Positions 1 through 10,895 of a stretch of DNA of 64,000 nucleotides are shown piece by piece (position 1 is the stretch's first letter; each line of letters begins with the position of its first letter). The notes beneath the pieces were generated by a model that worked only from the letters and a program-made list of their open reading frames with translations, did not search any database and had not been told where the DNA came from. Made by a program: the position numbers and the translations under genes. The DNA is from Doryteuthis pealeii (Eukaryota; Mollusca; Cephalopoda; Myopsida; Loliginidae), in the NCBI GenBank assembly GCA_023376005.1, contig CM042147.1, positions 118,562,912 through 118,626,911 on the forward strand. The letters are read 5' to 3'.

Positions 1-288
1 TGTCTTCATGTTCTGGAAATGACGTTAAACTCTAACTGATGGTGAGGTTCCAGTTCTAGAGGTTTGGGAAATGTGGAGCACCTCTTCATTACCATTGTTC
101 CAAGGTCCACTCTGACCCAGAGTGGTAGTACCTGTTAGGGTCCCATCTATGGGTTAAATAGAAAATTTGTTTACAAAAGAAATTGAGTTTAAACAATTTT
201 CTTTCAAACTATCATATCTGTCAAAACTTTGCCGGCATTAAATGACCCACTGTGGTTGATATGCCATAAAACAAAACAAACAAACAAA
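1..288 (+). mobile_element. Retroposon family R1, copy truncated by window edge
   Basis: The copy ends in GTTGATATGCCATAAAAC followed by (AAACA)n. The same 3' end recurs in at least nine copies with different 5' starts, which is the mark of 5'-truncated target-primed retroposition (a LINE 3' end or long SINE). Confidence 0.65.
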
Positions 289-429
289 TGAAAGCATTTT
301 TCTACAACCAATTTAAAAAAAAATTTTTTTTTCTTGCAAGTTAAGCAGCTATGAGCCAGTTCAATACTTAGATGGGTGATAATTTAATCAACATTAGGTA
401 CTGTAAGTAACGACATATCAAAATGACTC

Positions 430-670
430 GATTTGGCATTAACTCTTAACATCCTGTTGATAATTTTCTAAGTCCAGAATCCCATTTATCTAAGGATTTA
501 TCAATAAATGGCTAAAAATGGCCTTTTAATTTAAAGTTACCTGTTATTTCCCTTAAATCAAAGACTTCTAAATGTTTGATTTTACATTTAACCAAAGGCT
601 ATCATTTGGGGCAAATTAGGAAAATGAATGTGACTTCCAGCCGGGTGGAATGAGATGGTATAGGATGTTG
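430..670 (+). repeat. Dispersed repeat interrupted by SINE S1
   Basis: It shares GGCTAAAAATGGCC, the CAAAGGCTATCATTTGGGG block and GGTATAGGAYGTT with 39740-39990, where the end reads on uninterrupted into GAGTTAAA. Confidence 0.6.
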
Positions 671-688
671 GCTGCGTGGTATAGGATG

Positions 689-972
689 AAAGCGCGTGGT
701 GTAATGGTTAAAGTTATGGGAAATGGACTCGTCGCCCCGAGTTCAAATCCTGGACATGGTAATTGCATATCACTTAGCGCTAATACCCTTGGGAAAGGTA
801 TGAATCCTACTCTCCCTCCAGCTATGGCTAAAATAGTAGGGCAGATTGGGCTCTTTAACCTTGGTTAGGTAACCGGTCTAGGAGAAGGAAAACTCTGAAT
901 TCAAACCTGTTGAACTCCGCTTAAGAAATTGACCTTGTGTCACATCCTGCTCGTGCGGAGGGGTTGGTAAAA
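689..972 (+). mobile_element. tRNA-derived SINE, family S1, with target duplication
   Basis: The head carries an A-box-like GTGGTGTAATGGTTAAAG (696-713) and B-box-like GAGTTCAAATCC (739-750). A body of about 200 bases follows, ending CTCGTGCGGAGGGGTTGG. TATAGGATG flanks it at 680-688 and 973-981. It sits inside another repeat whose uninterrupted version is at about 39740-39990. Confidence 0.75.
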
Positions 973-973
973 T

Positions 974-1046
974 ATAGGATGTTAAGAGTTAAATGACCCG
1001 AAAAGGGTTGATATGCCATAAAACAAAACAACCAACCAACCAACCA
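974..1046 (+). mobile_element. Short R1 3'-end fragment
   Basis: After the SINE duplication comes GAGTTAAATGACCCG and GTTGATATGCCATAAAAC with a CAAC-rich tail, a strongly truncated R1 end. Confidence 0.5.
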
Positions 1047-1469
1047 TCTGAAAAGGGTTATAATATATATTGAATCAGTAAAAGATGATTGAAGATAATC
1101 AAACTAGACTGTGCACTGTTTTTTTTGTTTGTTTGTTTTTTTGCATGTTTTTGTTGTGTGTGTGTGTGTGTGTATACTTGTATGCAAATATCAATTACTC
1201 TCTTGGATTGGCACATTACCTGTTTTATATTGACCACTTGACCATTTGTAATATTGACCACTTGACCATTATCCAGTTCTTGTTTAACCAGGTCATATTG
1301 ATACAATTCAAAGTGGAATTGGTTTGTTTTGTACTTTTCTTTATACTTTTTTTGTTTTGTTTTTAATCTTGTGCATTTGGAACAGAAGATTTTTCCTATT
1401 TTTAAGACGAGAAGAATTTCTTAGTTATAACCTTCAAAAATCTAGCATCAGAACTCCCCCACCCTTATT

Positions 1470-2170
1470 GTTTGGGGACCGCATCCAAATTTTTATATTT
1501 CCTTGATATTCCTTTAACAAATTCACCTACAATCTCAAATACGACTTCTGCAGGCACTCTCAAACCGTCCTTCGGGGCGGAGGTCCAGTGAGCTTCGGCC
1601 ACTGGACCGGTGAGTTGTGTTAAATTAATAGCATCAATCCCAGGGGGCTACCCCCCCAGGCAATACCTACCCCCAAGGGGGCAGGGCTGGGTTTATTGCC
1701 CAGCACCTGAGGCGCCCCCCTTGAGGGGGAATGCCGAAGGGATCGACACAATTTTTGTTCTCTCCTACCCATTAGCTTCGGCTTGTGGGTGGGCCCACGT
1801 TAAAACGTGGCCTTGTGCCCAGTCCATACAGGTGGGGTATGAGACAAATAAACTCAAATACAACTTCCACTATGCCTTCTGCAAGAACTGAAGCATCCAC
1901 TGTTCCATTGGTGCAAGTGTCAAATTAGCAAGATGGGATGTTCCATCACAGAGAATTTCATAATTTTTTCATGCAGTGGGTTTGGGGACCATATGCAAAT
2001 TTTTATATTTCCTTGATACTCCTTTGACAAATTCACCCACAATCTTGAATACGACTTCTGCTACGCCTTCTGCAAGAACTGACACGTCCACTGTCCCATT
2101 TGTTTGAGTCTCAAATTAGCAAGCTGGGATGTTCCGTCACAGAGAATTTCACCATTTCGCATGCTAGAAT
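1470..2170 (+). repeat. Two tandem-like copies of a 200-bp repeat, the first split by the GC-rich block
   Basis: GGGGACC(G/A)CATCCAAATTTT-type sequence to CACAGAGAATTTC occurs at about 1476-1960 (interrupted) and 1983-2152 (intact). Confidence 0.6.
1552..1850 (+). other. GC-rich insertion built of strong hairpins
   Basis: In DNA of low GC content this 299-base block is strongly GC-rich. It contains CCGTCC-TTCG-GGGCGG (1565-1580), a long stem capped by CTTCGG (1582-1608), GGGGG-CTA-CCCCC (near 1643), GCTGGG/CCCAGC (1686-1704), CCCCC-TTGA-GGGGG (1716-1729), ACCCATTAGC-TTCG-GCTTGTGGGT (1767-1790) and CCACGT-TAAA-ACGTGG (1794-1809). Three loops are UUCG closed by C-G. The flanks form an imperfect duplication of about 20 bases (1531-1551 and 1851-1871). 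A neighbouring repeat copy (about 2035-2080) gives the empty site. It looks like a retroposed structured RNA; the source is unknown. Confidence 0.5.
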
Positions 2171-2186
2171 GTCCAAACTCTAAAAC

Positions 2187-2430
2187 TTGAAGAAACACAA
2201 GCTTTTACAATGCACTCACTTCATCAGTATGACATCAATATTGCCTGCCTCTCAGAGATACGGTTACCAGATTAGTGGCTGTCACACCATCAAGATTCCA
2301 CAGGCAGATGTATCCTATCATTTCTATCACAGCGGCCCTACTGACAACTCTGGACATCATGGTGTAGCCTTTGCATTCAAGATACGCTGAATTCGTTGGG
2401 TGGAGCTGTCTCAAGTGACCCAAGGTGAAT
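2187..2430 (+). pseudogene. RTE-like LINE endonuclease fragment
   Basis: The plus strand encodes SGCHTIKIPQADVSYHFYHS followed by GPTDNSGHHGVAFAF, which resembles the apurinic-endonuclease region of RTE-type LINEs (often annotated as craniofacial development protein 2-like). The part before it (ISMTSILPASQRYG) fits I..ASL.ET only after a frame change. It is a short dead fragment. Confidence 0.55.
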
Positions 2431-2621
2431 GACATAGCAGTTACAGTAACAGTAAACTCCCACCGACTTTAGATTCAACCAAATCACTGAATAAGTAAAA
2501 ACAGAATTTTAATAAACTAGCTACCTTATAGAACTAATTTATTGCTTGGCACCTAATATCCAATACCATTGTTACTTAATATTTCTTTTTCATTTTAGAT
2601 AAATAAGGGTATATTTCTATT

Positions 2622-3010
2622 TATTAATAATGGAGATTCGCTTCCGGTTTTTGTCTGTAACAAAAACTACGTCACTGCTTACGTCACACTACCTAAAATC
2701 GTCATAACATAGAATAAATTTGAGCATGCAATGCTAGACAGTCCTCATTGGTTTTTTAAACAAGTTTTAATAGATATATACCTGGTTTTATCTATCTATC
2801 TGTATATAGTTTGTTTTATTTTAATATATACTTAAAGTTCTCAGAACTATGTTTCCATTTCAATTTTTTAATTTTTTACTCCTTTAATAAATTTGATGAT
2901 TTTACTTTAATTATGATACAAACTCACTGATATTAAATTTTCAACTCCCATCCTCTCAGGCAATATTTATTTTACATCGCCCAGAGGGCGATTTTTTATT
3001 TTCCTAGTTT
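2622..3010 (+). repeat. 400-bp dispersed repeat, copy 1
   Basis: It starts near AATGGAGATTCGCTTCC and runs to a GGCGATTTTTTATTTT block; it aligns along its length with 29998-30400. Confidence 0.6.
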
Positions 3011-3052
3011 AAATAATAATGATAATAAAATATAGATATACCAAACCCTTCT

Positions 3053-3353
3053 GTAGAATAATCATACTAGTTCCAATTACCGTTGAATTGGTAAGACAAG
3101 GCAGCAAGCAGTCGTAACTTAATACAAACCTGAATTGCTGCAAATACTACTGCAAAATGGCAGGTTATTTATGAAACCTCAGAACATCATACAAACCAAG
3201 CAGCCAATCAGGACTCATGGAATGGAATCACCCAAATGCATGAGTGGACTATTCTGAATTCCCATAAGTACCAGTTGTCTTGACACTGGTTCAGTTGTGC
3301 TTGGCTAGCTGCTGTTGTTCAAATCAATAGTAGACTGACTGACTGACTTCAAT
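3053..3353 (+). repeat. 300-bp dispersed repeat, copy 1
   Basis: It is nearly identical to 11408-11718 from TAGAATAATCATACTAGTTC to GACTGACTGACTTCAATA. The low divergence suggests recent spread. No coding potential or tRNA boxes were recognised. Confidence 0.65.
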
Positions 3354-3359
3354 ACCTTC

Positions 3360-3605
3360 TACTACATGCAGGATATGACACAAGGTCAATTTTTTTTTTT
3401 TAATGGAGTAAAGCCGGTTTGTATTCAGTTTTCCTACACTTAGACTGGCTACCTAACCAAAGCTAAATAACCCAGTCTGCCCTACTATTTACTCACAGCT
3501 GAGGGTAGAACAGATGGATTCATGCCTTTCCCAAGGACATTAATGCAAAATAAAAGGCAAACAGCCTCGTCCAGGATTTGAACTTGGGTGACCAACTAAC
3601 AAGGT
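3360..3605 (-). mobile_element. SINE S1 copy, diverged
   Basis: The reverse complement matches the S1 body (GACACAAGGTCAA, CCCAGTCTGCCCTACTATTT) and the B-box region (GATTTGAACTTGGG). Confidence 0.6.
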
Positions 3606-4154
3606 TGGAAATGAAATAGAATCTTTATAACATTAGCAAAATACAATACTCGCCAGCAGCGTGGAAGAAGGTAAACTACTGCTAGTGGTATCAGACTACT
3701 CAGTCAGCATAATACTCCTGTATTTATGAGGATTGGGACATACCCACTAATGTTCATAGTGTTGTTCTTTCTGGCTTAGATTTCTCTATCGAAGTGTCAA
3801 CTCTCATGGTCTCCCAAACACTGAGCTTAAATAGGCAGTTCTCTCTAACTGCCTTCCTCAAGGTGGCTGTTGATTGGTTAATGCAAATTATCAACTAGTA
3901 CCACAGTTGATCTTCTCCAAATAGGCAATTTATTAAGGGTGGATAACTCAGTTATCCTAACACATAGGTAGGGTGTATAACACCAATTATATTTGCTACA
4001 ATGATAACCATTACACAACGTGTGCCTCCAAAAGAATAATAAAGTAGGTCTCTAACTAAATGTTATATACTTCATTGCTGGGTATATAATTGAGAGAGTT
4101 CTTGTGTGATAGAGAGAGGGGCATTAGATATATATAATATATATATATATATAT

Positions 4155-4428
4155 TTACCAACCCCGCACGAGCAGGATGCGACACAAGGTCAATTTCTTA
4201 AGCGGAGTTCAACAGGTTTGAATTCAGAGTTTTCCTTCTCCTAGACTGATTGCCTAACCAAGGTTAAAGAGTCCAGTCTGCCTTACTATTTACCCATAGC
4301 TGGAGGGAGAGTAGGATTCATACCTTTCCCAAGGATATTAGCGCTAAATGAAATGCAATTATTACGTCCAGGATTTGAACTTGGGGCAACGAGTCCATTT
4401 CCCGGGACTTTAACCATTACACCACGTT
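4155..4428 (-). mobile_element. SINE S1 copy
   Basis: This is a full-length minus-strand copy from ACCAACCCCGCACGAGCAGG to TTTAACCATTACACCACG. It is next to a (TA)n tract. Confidence 0.7.
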
Positions 4429-5005
4429 TTTCCTACATTAGAGATCTACAGCATTGTGACTTACTTGTCTGTTACTTCTTCCTTTCTACATCTAGTTGCT
4501 GTTTCATATTTACTTCTATGGCCGATCGTGTTGTCTAGTCTCTTCGTTTCTAAGGGCTTCTTTTTGGGGCTAGTTATTTTAAACTCATGCAAATAATCAA
4601 TTACAAGACATTTTTCCTTGATCAAAGATTTATTTCTGCCCACTTTCACCACGCGGATGTTAGCAACCTCGCAGTCGCACGTCTGCTCTGCGTCCCATTT
4701 AGGTTGAAACTGACTTCCTAACTAACTCTATCATGTGACTTGCAAGATTCCTGCCTCTGGGGTCAGTTAGGGTCATAAACCGTCCGGTAGTTTTTCATCG
4801 CCTGATCTGAAAACAAAGGCCCCTTAGAATTCTCGCTACAGGGTTTGTCAAAAACCCACGCCACTACACAATTATGCAACATAAAGAATTTTTAGAATGT
4901 TCTACAAAAAATATCTTGTTCTATTTCTTTAACTAAGATCAAATTCATTTAATAAACTTTGATTAATCTGGCAGAGATTTCTTAAGGTACCTGTTGTTCC
5001 TAAGG

Positions 5006-5775
5006 GGTCTTACCTTTGGCACTTAGGGACAGAACCCAGGTGGCTGAGCAGTCCATGATATGCAATACTCCACTTAGACCCTTACGTAGGTTAGATGGGC
5101 AGTCAGAGTGGCCCTCTCCGATCAATCGGCTGGTCACGTCAAGCCCTAGCACCTATATGATTGCTCCAACCCTATTGCCCTTATGGCAAGCTCCAACCCT
5201 TTTTATCTGTGGTTATATCTTGCAGTAACATGACTACCTGCATATTAGAGACCTCACCATCCTTTCTCCATGAGGGACAAACAATATTTTTTATATCAAA
5301 ACTATCCCTCGGGTTTAATAAATTGGTTGGTTGGATTTTACGGCATGTCAACCCTTGTTGGGCTATTTTATACCGAAGTCATTTTGTTTCATTCATTCTT
5401 GATGGTACTCAAATTTTTTTTTCAAACTCAATTTTTTTTAAAAACATATTTTTTCTGTTTACCCCATAGATGGGACCCTAACAGGTACAACCACTCCAGG
5501 TTAGAGTGGACCGGAGAATAATGGCGATGAAGGAATACCCCACACTCCCCAGAACTCCAGAATTAGATGCAGTTTAATGTCATACCCAGAACAATAAGAC
5601 TCCCCAGCCACTGCCTTCTAGCACATATGATAAAAAGGATTGGGGTTGGGACAATCATATAGATGTTAGGGCTTGATGTGACCAGCTGAAGGTCCAATAA
5701 GTATACATACTAAATTTGGTTTGGTTTGTTTAATGGCATATCAACCTTTGTGGGTTATTTTTAATGCCAAAACCA
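5006..5775. mobile_element. Retroposon family R1, three fragments in opposite orientations
   Basis: 5006-5200 is a plus-strand 5' part. 5305-5710 is a minus-strand 3' part, and 5712-5775 is a further short minus-strand 3' end. The head-to-head layout suggests independent insertions. Confidence 0.6.
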
Positions 5776-6216
5776 TCCTTGTAGAAGAATAATATACTTT
5801 TGCCCCATCTCATATGTACATAACATAGGTTATAAAAAGGTACAGTATACCTCTTTGCCATGGATTTTTCACCAGTGTATAAAAGTAAATAGTAGACTTG
5901 AGATTGGTAGGTAAGAGGTTAATTGAGTGATTGTAATAACTAGGAAATTGCGTAATTTTGATTATAGCAATAAGGATGATTTGCCCACCAATGTTTGATC
6001 CTAAAGAGATTTTCATAAGGCAAGACATGTTTATTGAGATCTAAAGCACAAACTAATTGAAAATAAAAAAGACAATAAATTGATATACATAGATCAATTC
6101 ATTGTCTTTTGGGTTTTTTTCAATTAATTTATGTAATCAATTGATGCTTAAAGTAGAAGTTCTCCTTAGATCACCAAAAGTAGTAATAAGCTTTTGGGTA
6201 TGTTGATAAGTGCCAA

Positions 6217-6610
6217 AGGTTTGGTTTAGTTTGGTTTGGTTTGGTTTGTTTTATGGCATATCAACCTCGGTGGGTCATTTAATGCCGACAAAGTTTTGAA
6301 ATAAATTCATTCTTAGTGGATACTCAACTTTTTTTATAAACATATTTTTTTATTTAACCCATAAATGGGACCCTAACAGGTACTACCACTCCGGGTCAGA
6401 GTGGACCTGGGAGTAATGATGATGAAGAGGTGCTCAACATTCCCTGAGTTCCAGAACTGAAATCTCACTATCAGAGAGTTTAACGTCATTCCCAGGACAT
6501 GAAGACCCTCAGCCACCGCCTTCTAGCACCCATATGATAAGAAAGGTAGGGGGTGTGCCATAAGGGCAATAGGGTCGGGACAATCATATAGGTGCTAGGG
6601 CTTGACATGA
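6217..6610 (-). mobile_element. Retroposon family R1, minus-strand copy
   Basis: It starts with (GGTTT)n and TTTTATGGCATATCAACC and runs to CACCCATATGATAAG and beyond, matching 39350-39740 in reverse complement. Confidence 0.65.
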
Positions 6611-6655
6611 CACTTGCAGTTTCTTTATTTAAAATTTGAGTTTATCCTGTGTTGT

Positions 6656-6910
6656 ATCACGAGGTGGAAAGATACACAGAAGAATGGTGTGCTTAATACA
6701 TTTATTAAGCACCAGCAACCGGTGCCAAACGGATACATACAAACACAGAACACAGAACAAATAAGTACAACACAGAACAAAGACAAACTTACACTAAATA
6801 GAGGAGGGTCAATTCTGTATAGCCAACGAGGTGGAAAGATACACAGAAGAATGGTGTGCTTAATAAATTTATTAAGCACAGCATCCGGTGCCAAACTGAT
6901 ACATACAAAA
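6656..6910 (+). repeat. Direct repeat with hairpin
   Basis: GAGGTGGAAAGATACACAGA to GTGCCAAAC occurs at 6661-6733 and 6831-6896. Each contains the palindrome TGCTTAATA(A/C)ATTTATTAAGCA. Confidence 0.6.
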
Positions 6911-7375
6911 CCTATAACCATTAGGCCATATATCCTTCCTTCATATTGTTAGTATTTATGTTTTATTAGTTATGTGATGAACATGTATTTGTGCTTAGGT
7001 AAATCAATATTTGATTTATAGACAACAAGTATGCTTGATTTCCCTGTTTATTCATATTTGGCCTTGAAGAAAACAGTTAAATAAACAAATATGAGCAAAA
7101 TCATTTACAATAATTCTTTATTCATCAAACGTTTATTATCTGACTGTTCTTTTATATGTATTTTATAGAATGATTATAATTCATTATTATCTAAATTGAA
7201 CATATAAGAAATAGTAACTAATAATTGATCTAAAAAGATCAAAAGAATTTTGTATAGAATATTTATTCAAAGCAAAATATTATGATATGCTGTAAATATG
7301 TAAGTGGATTTCTCTTCCTTGAAAATCGATTGATCTAAATCAATATATATATTTATATATATATATATATATATA

Positions 7376-7742
7376 TTTGGGAATAAAAGGCCTTAAATAC
7401 CATGGGTATTGTGGTTATGGACCATTTCCACTCGCGAGTATGCCCACAAGCTTCTTCAGACCACTGATATCTTTTATTTAGACAGGCACATAGCCAAACT
7501 CATCTTATATTCATACATTTCACTTCCCTCATTCAGGGGTGATCATATTGCATTTTTTTCTTTTCAAGTGTCTTTTTTATTGGTGGAAATTTTTTTTCTT
7601 TTTTTTTTTTTTCCTTAATCCTTTGCATGGTTGGCTGTGTTTTTATGTGTCTGCCTAGTCTGTTGGTAAATTCCTAAGTTTGGTTTGACTGACCCATATA
7701 TATATATATATATATGGTATTTAAGGCCTTTTATTCCCAAAT
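7376..7742. mobile_element. (TA)-flanked hairpin element with hammerhead-like motif
   Basis: The ends GGGAATAAAAGGCCTTAAATACC (first 20 bases from 7379) and its complement at 7716-7738 are inverted. A (TA)n tract lies outside the left end and inside the right end. A hammerhead-like motif (7411-7464) lies just inside the left end. Confidence 0.6.
7411..7464 (-). ncRNA. Hammerhead ribozyme-like motif
   Basis: Minus strand: helix I GUGGU/ACCAC (five pairs), core CUGAAGA plus A, helix II GCUUG/CGAGU, an extra G, GAA, helix III AUG/CAU with GUC loop, then A (7416). Helix sequences differ wholly from the 20303 copy, yet the pairing is kept. Confidence 0.55.
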
Positions 7743-7873
7743 AACTTTGCTCTGTTTACAATAATTAAACATTGAGCTCTCCTACGGAACCTGAACTCTA
7801 CAACAAATTACTGGTAGAGAATTAGGACCCGCCTAGAATCACCTTGTACCAAGAAACTTGGTACCACACCAAA

Positions 7874-7875
<2 letters not shown>

Positions 7876-7915
<40 letters not shown>

Positions 7916-7931
7916 TGATATTTTGCTTTTA

Positions 7932-7972
<41 letters not shown>
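7876..7972. repeat. Paired (TA)n microsatellites
   Basis: Two (TA)n tracts (7876-7913 and 7930-7972) lie just left of the hairpin element at 7977. Other (TA)n tracts longer than about 20 bases include 4128-4154, 7694-7715, 8182-8214, 10291-10320, 15911-15955, 16553-16590, 20200-20231, 22318-22353, 25716-25741, 25973-26000, 27285-27310, 37322-37353 and 40736-40768. Confidence 0.85.
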
Positions 7973-7974
<2 letters not shown>

Positions 7975-7976
7975 CA

Positions 7977-8142
7977 TAAAAATTGAAAAAACACAAGTTT
8001 CATTAACGAATGATGTTTAATAAGCCAACGCTCTAGTGTTTCGGTTTGTTTAATAAACCTTCCAATTGCAATTCCAAACATTGCAGCGTCGGCTTATTAA
8101 AAATCATTCGTTAATGAAACTTGTGTTTTTTCAATTTTTATA
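7977..8142. mobile_element. (TA)-flanked hairpin element, GCGTCGGC type
   Basis: Inverted arms of about 60 bases (AAAATTGAAAAAACACAAGT and complement) enclose CTAGTGTTTCGGTTTGTTTA and AAACATTGCAGCGTCGGC. Long (TA)n tracts lie on both sides. The inner core resembles the hammerhead element at 27.3-27.7 kb. Confidence 0.6.
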
Positions 8143-8177
8143 ATATTATATATTGTCAGATTTACTACCACTTTTTC

Positions 8178-8217
<40 letters not shown>

Positions 8218-8245
8218 TTTGTAGCCCATGGTACAAAGAATTATT

Positions 8246-8580
8246 TTCACCAAACTTTACATATTTCTTTTTCAATATTGTCCTCAAAATTCACACACTT
8301 TCTCCAGAGCTTCTGGATTTCTGTTTTGTAGAAGGTAGCACCTCGTTCCTCTAGATAAAGCAAGAGAAGATAACTCTTCTGGACCCCACATCGCTCCAAA
8401 TAGGGGCAGACAATCGCTACAGGTCCATAGCGAAAAAAGACATCATTTTCAGTGTGCAAAATGGTGACCACTCTGCTCCTTTTTTCAAGGAAATGGGTTG
8501 AAGTGCAAAGGGTCTAAATTTGGTGAATATGGTTGGATGTTCAACAATCTTGAATAATAGCCTGAGCCATAGCTGATTTG
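8246..8580 (-). pseudogene. Mariner-like transposase C-terminal remnant
   Basis: The minus strand ends with YLEERGATFYKTEIQKLWRK followed by CVNFEDNIEKE, resembling the usual C-terminus of mariner transposases (ATFF...GI..L..RW.KC....G.Y.EK). Upstream, a second frame carries TKFRPFALQP-like residues where the SPDLNP..F region would be. Frame changes and a lost catalytic core show it is dead. A (TA)n tract adjoins it. Confidence 0.5.
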
Positions 8581-8689
8581 TGACCTTGTTACATAATTAT
8601 TAGATACCAAATATTTATGTGCAATAGTGTAGAAATCAAAATGGCCGTTATAAGCTGCAGCCCATGGCCTTGAAGGATTTGAATGACAA

Positions 8690-8945
8690 GGTTTGACCTG
8701 TCCTGATCCTTCCTTCCGGTGAATACCGTGAGAACCGGTAGAGAGGACCCTCTCTTCCGGTTTAGATAGTAAGTAAGTTTCAGTCAGTTAGAGACTAGCA
8801 GCCGAGCTCGACGGAAGAGTAAGTCGCGTTACACGCGCTCCTGTCTTAATCTGTGCAGATGTCTGGTTGGGGATTTAAAAATAAAGTAAGATCAAAGCAA
8901 ATTGGAGTCTTGTGTTATTACCTCTAAAAACTAACAATGACACAG
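8690..8945 (+). mobile_element. Possible LTR fragment
   Basis: A GC-richer stretch with a hairpin around CCGGTGAATACC...GAACCGG leads to AATAAAG (8880-8886) and GGAGTCTTGTGTTATTACC, which looks like the R-U5 part of a Gypsy/BEL-type LTR. Ends are undefined. Confidence 0.3.
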
Positions 8946-9490
8946 GGCTTCTGATAAAGAGAAATCCCCAATAGAAGACCGGACCTGAAGTCCCCAAGAG
9001 AAGTCCAGACCTTAGAAGATTCCAGACCAAGACAAGATGTTATAAGATTCCAAAGACGGCCAGAAGAATAGAGTAAGAAAGAAGTAACTAATGAAGAGGG
9101 TATTCAACAACCTGGTGTGTTGTCTTTTGGAAGAGCACACCTATAGCCGGCTTACCCACAATGATTTTTCTGAATTTTCTCCTGTTGTAGCCTCAAGAGA
9201 TTAGCATTGTATACACCAGTGACTGTTTGACTTTTTTTGCAGGTAATCCAAAAGCAGAACCCCCCCCACTAAAAAAATGGGTCCCTGTATTTGTTTGTAT
9301 ATTGAAGAAATATTGTATGTTTTTCAATGTTACTTAGATTTTTGGGTTTTTTTAAAGATAGGCTTCACAAAGTTCAAGAAATTAAAAATCAACCTTAAAA
9401 TTATCATACCTGTTATTTTTCGGTAAGATATAATTTTGCAAAGCACTCACACACACACACACACACACATTATTGTCATTTTATTATTAC

Positions 9491-9524
<34 letters not shown>

Positions 9525-9685
9525 CCTTTTTACTTATTATATATATATATATATATATGAAAAATAGATGGAAATTAATCCGACAGTATGAAATTTAACA
9601 TTTTTGAAAAAACAAATGATGTTATATAATTGCTGACAGAAATCTGTTTCGACCGACAGTCTTTTTTTTCTTTTCCCCGTCTATG

Positions 9686-9741
9686 TTGCTTGTGAAGATA
9701 ACCAGTTTATCGATTCGGTCGAAACAGATTTCTGTCAGCAA
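9686..9741 (+). ncRNA. Hammerhead ribozyme-like motif
   Basis: Plus strand: helix I UUGCU/AGCAA, core UGUGAAGA (C replaced and one base longer), weak helix II ending ACC/GGU, GAA, helix III ACAGA/UCUGU with UU loop, then C, so a GUC cleavage triplet (9734-9736). The 3' half is part of hairpin A. Confidence 0.5.
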
Positions 9742-9776
9742 TTATATAACATCATTTGTTTTTTCAAAAATGTTAA

Positions 9777-9782
<6 letters not shown>

Positions 9783-9837
<55 letters not shown>

Positions 9838-9841
9838 GTAT
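9783..9841. repeat. (TA)n followed by (TATG)n
   Basis: The tract separates hairpins A and B of the nested palindrome. Confidence 0.85.
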
Positions 9842-10285
9842 GTAAAATGAAAATGGAAGTGAATCCGACGGTATGTTGAAAAAAGAAAGAAAGGAAAGAA
9901 AGTATAGAATGGATAAAATAGGATATTTTAATCAATTTAACTTACACGTGTTTTGGTCAGGAGTTTATCCTTGTGTACATTATTCAAACTATTATTATTT
10001 TTAAATAACCAAATGAAATGAAATAATAATAATAGAAAAAAATGTAGAAATGTTCCGCACACAAAGAAGATTCGACCTTCCTCAGAAGTAAATCTTTATT
10101 TTCAAAAAATAAGAATTTACTCTGAGGAAGGTTGAATTTTCTTTGTGTGCAGAACATTTCTACATTTTTTCTACTATTATTATTTCATTTCATGGATAAA
10201 CTCCTGACCGAAACACATGTAAGTAAAATTGATTAAAATATCCTATTTTATCCATTCTATACTTTCTTTCCTTTATTTATTTTTT

Positions 10286-10322
<37 letters not shown>

Positions 10323-10739
10323 TAAAAAGGTATAATAATAACCCAATCAAGAAAGATATATTTTCTATATATCAAACCTGATAAATACACAGGAATATAA
10401 AAGAAAAAGAAGAAAAAATATTTTTTGATTTATACTGGTGTCATTTTCATTTGACACTTTTGTTTTTTAGGGGGTGCAATTAAAGAAGCTTCTCCTGCTT
10501 TTCTAGATTATTCTTTCTATCCACCTTTTTAAAATTCCTGCTTGACCTGATAAAATGCATTTGATTGACATTTTCATGTCATTGTTGATAAGTAATTGAA
10601 TTTTGGAAATTGTTTTATTTATTGTTTTTATTCTTCACTTTTTTATGTTCTTTTACAAATATTAAATCTCTTCCTATTTTGTGTTTTTGTAATCCAAAAA
10701 GAAAGAAAAAAAAATCATTAAAAGTCTGTGTTATTCTCT

Positions 10740-10895
10740 CACTCTTTTCTTGATACTTATGTCCCTCTTCCCTTACTTATTTTATTTAAATATCTCTTTT
10801 CTTGGGACTTATGTCCCTCTTCCCTTACTTATTTTATTTGGATAACTCTTGGGGCTTATGTCTCTCTTCCCTTACTTATTTTATTTAAATATCTA
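10740..10895 (+). repeat. Tandem repeat of about 55-60 bp
   Basis: CTTCCCTTACTTATTTTATT occurs three times with CTTGGGACTTATGTCCCT-type spacers. Confidence 0.6.

Larger units (their letters stand above)
9509..10340. mobile_element. Triple-nested palindrome between (TA)n tracts
   Basis: An outer inverted pair (ATACCTTTTTACTTAT at about 9520 and ATAAGTAAAAAGGTAT at about 10318) encloses hairpin A (arms 9588-9655 and 9716-9783) and hairpin B (arms 9873-9970 and 10194-10291). Hairpin B itself encloses hairpin C (about 10012-10102 and 10104-10193). Hairpin A contains the hammerhead-like motif at 9686-9741. Confidence 0.7.

Noticed and set aside
1610..1891. 93-codon open frame
   Set aside because: It lies across the hairpin block; its Gly/Pro-rich translation follows from GC-rich stems.
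6656..6910. CRISPR-like direct repeats
   Set aside because: There are only two copies and no spacers of uniform length, and the setting is eukaryotic; a simple duplication explains it.
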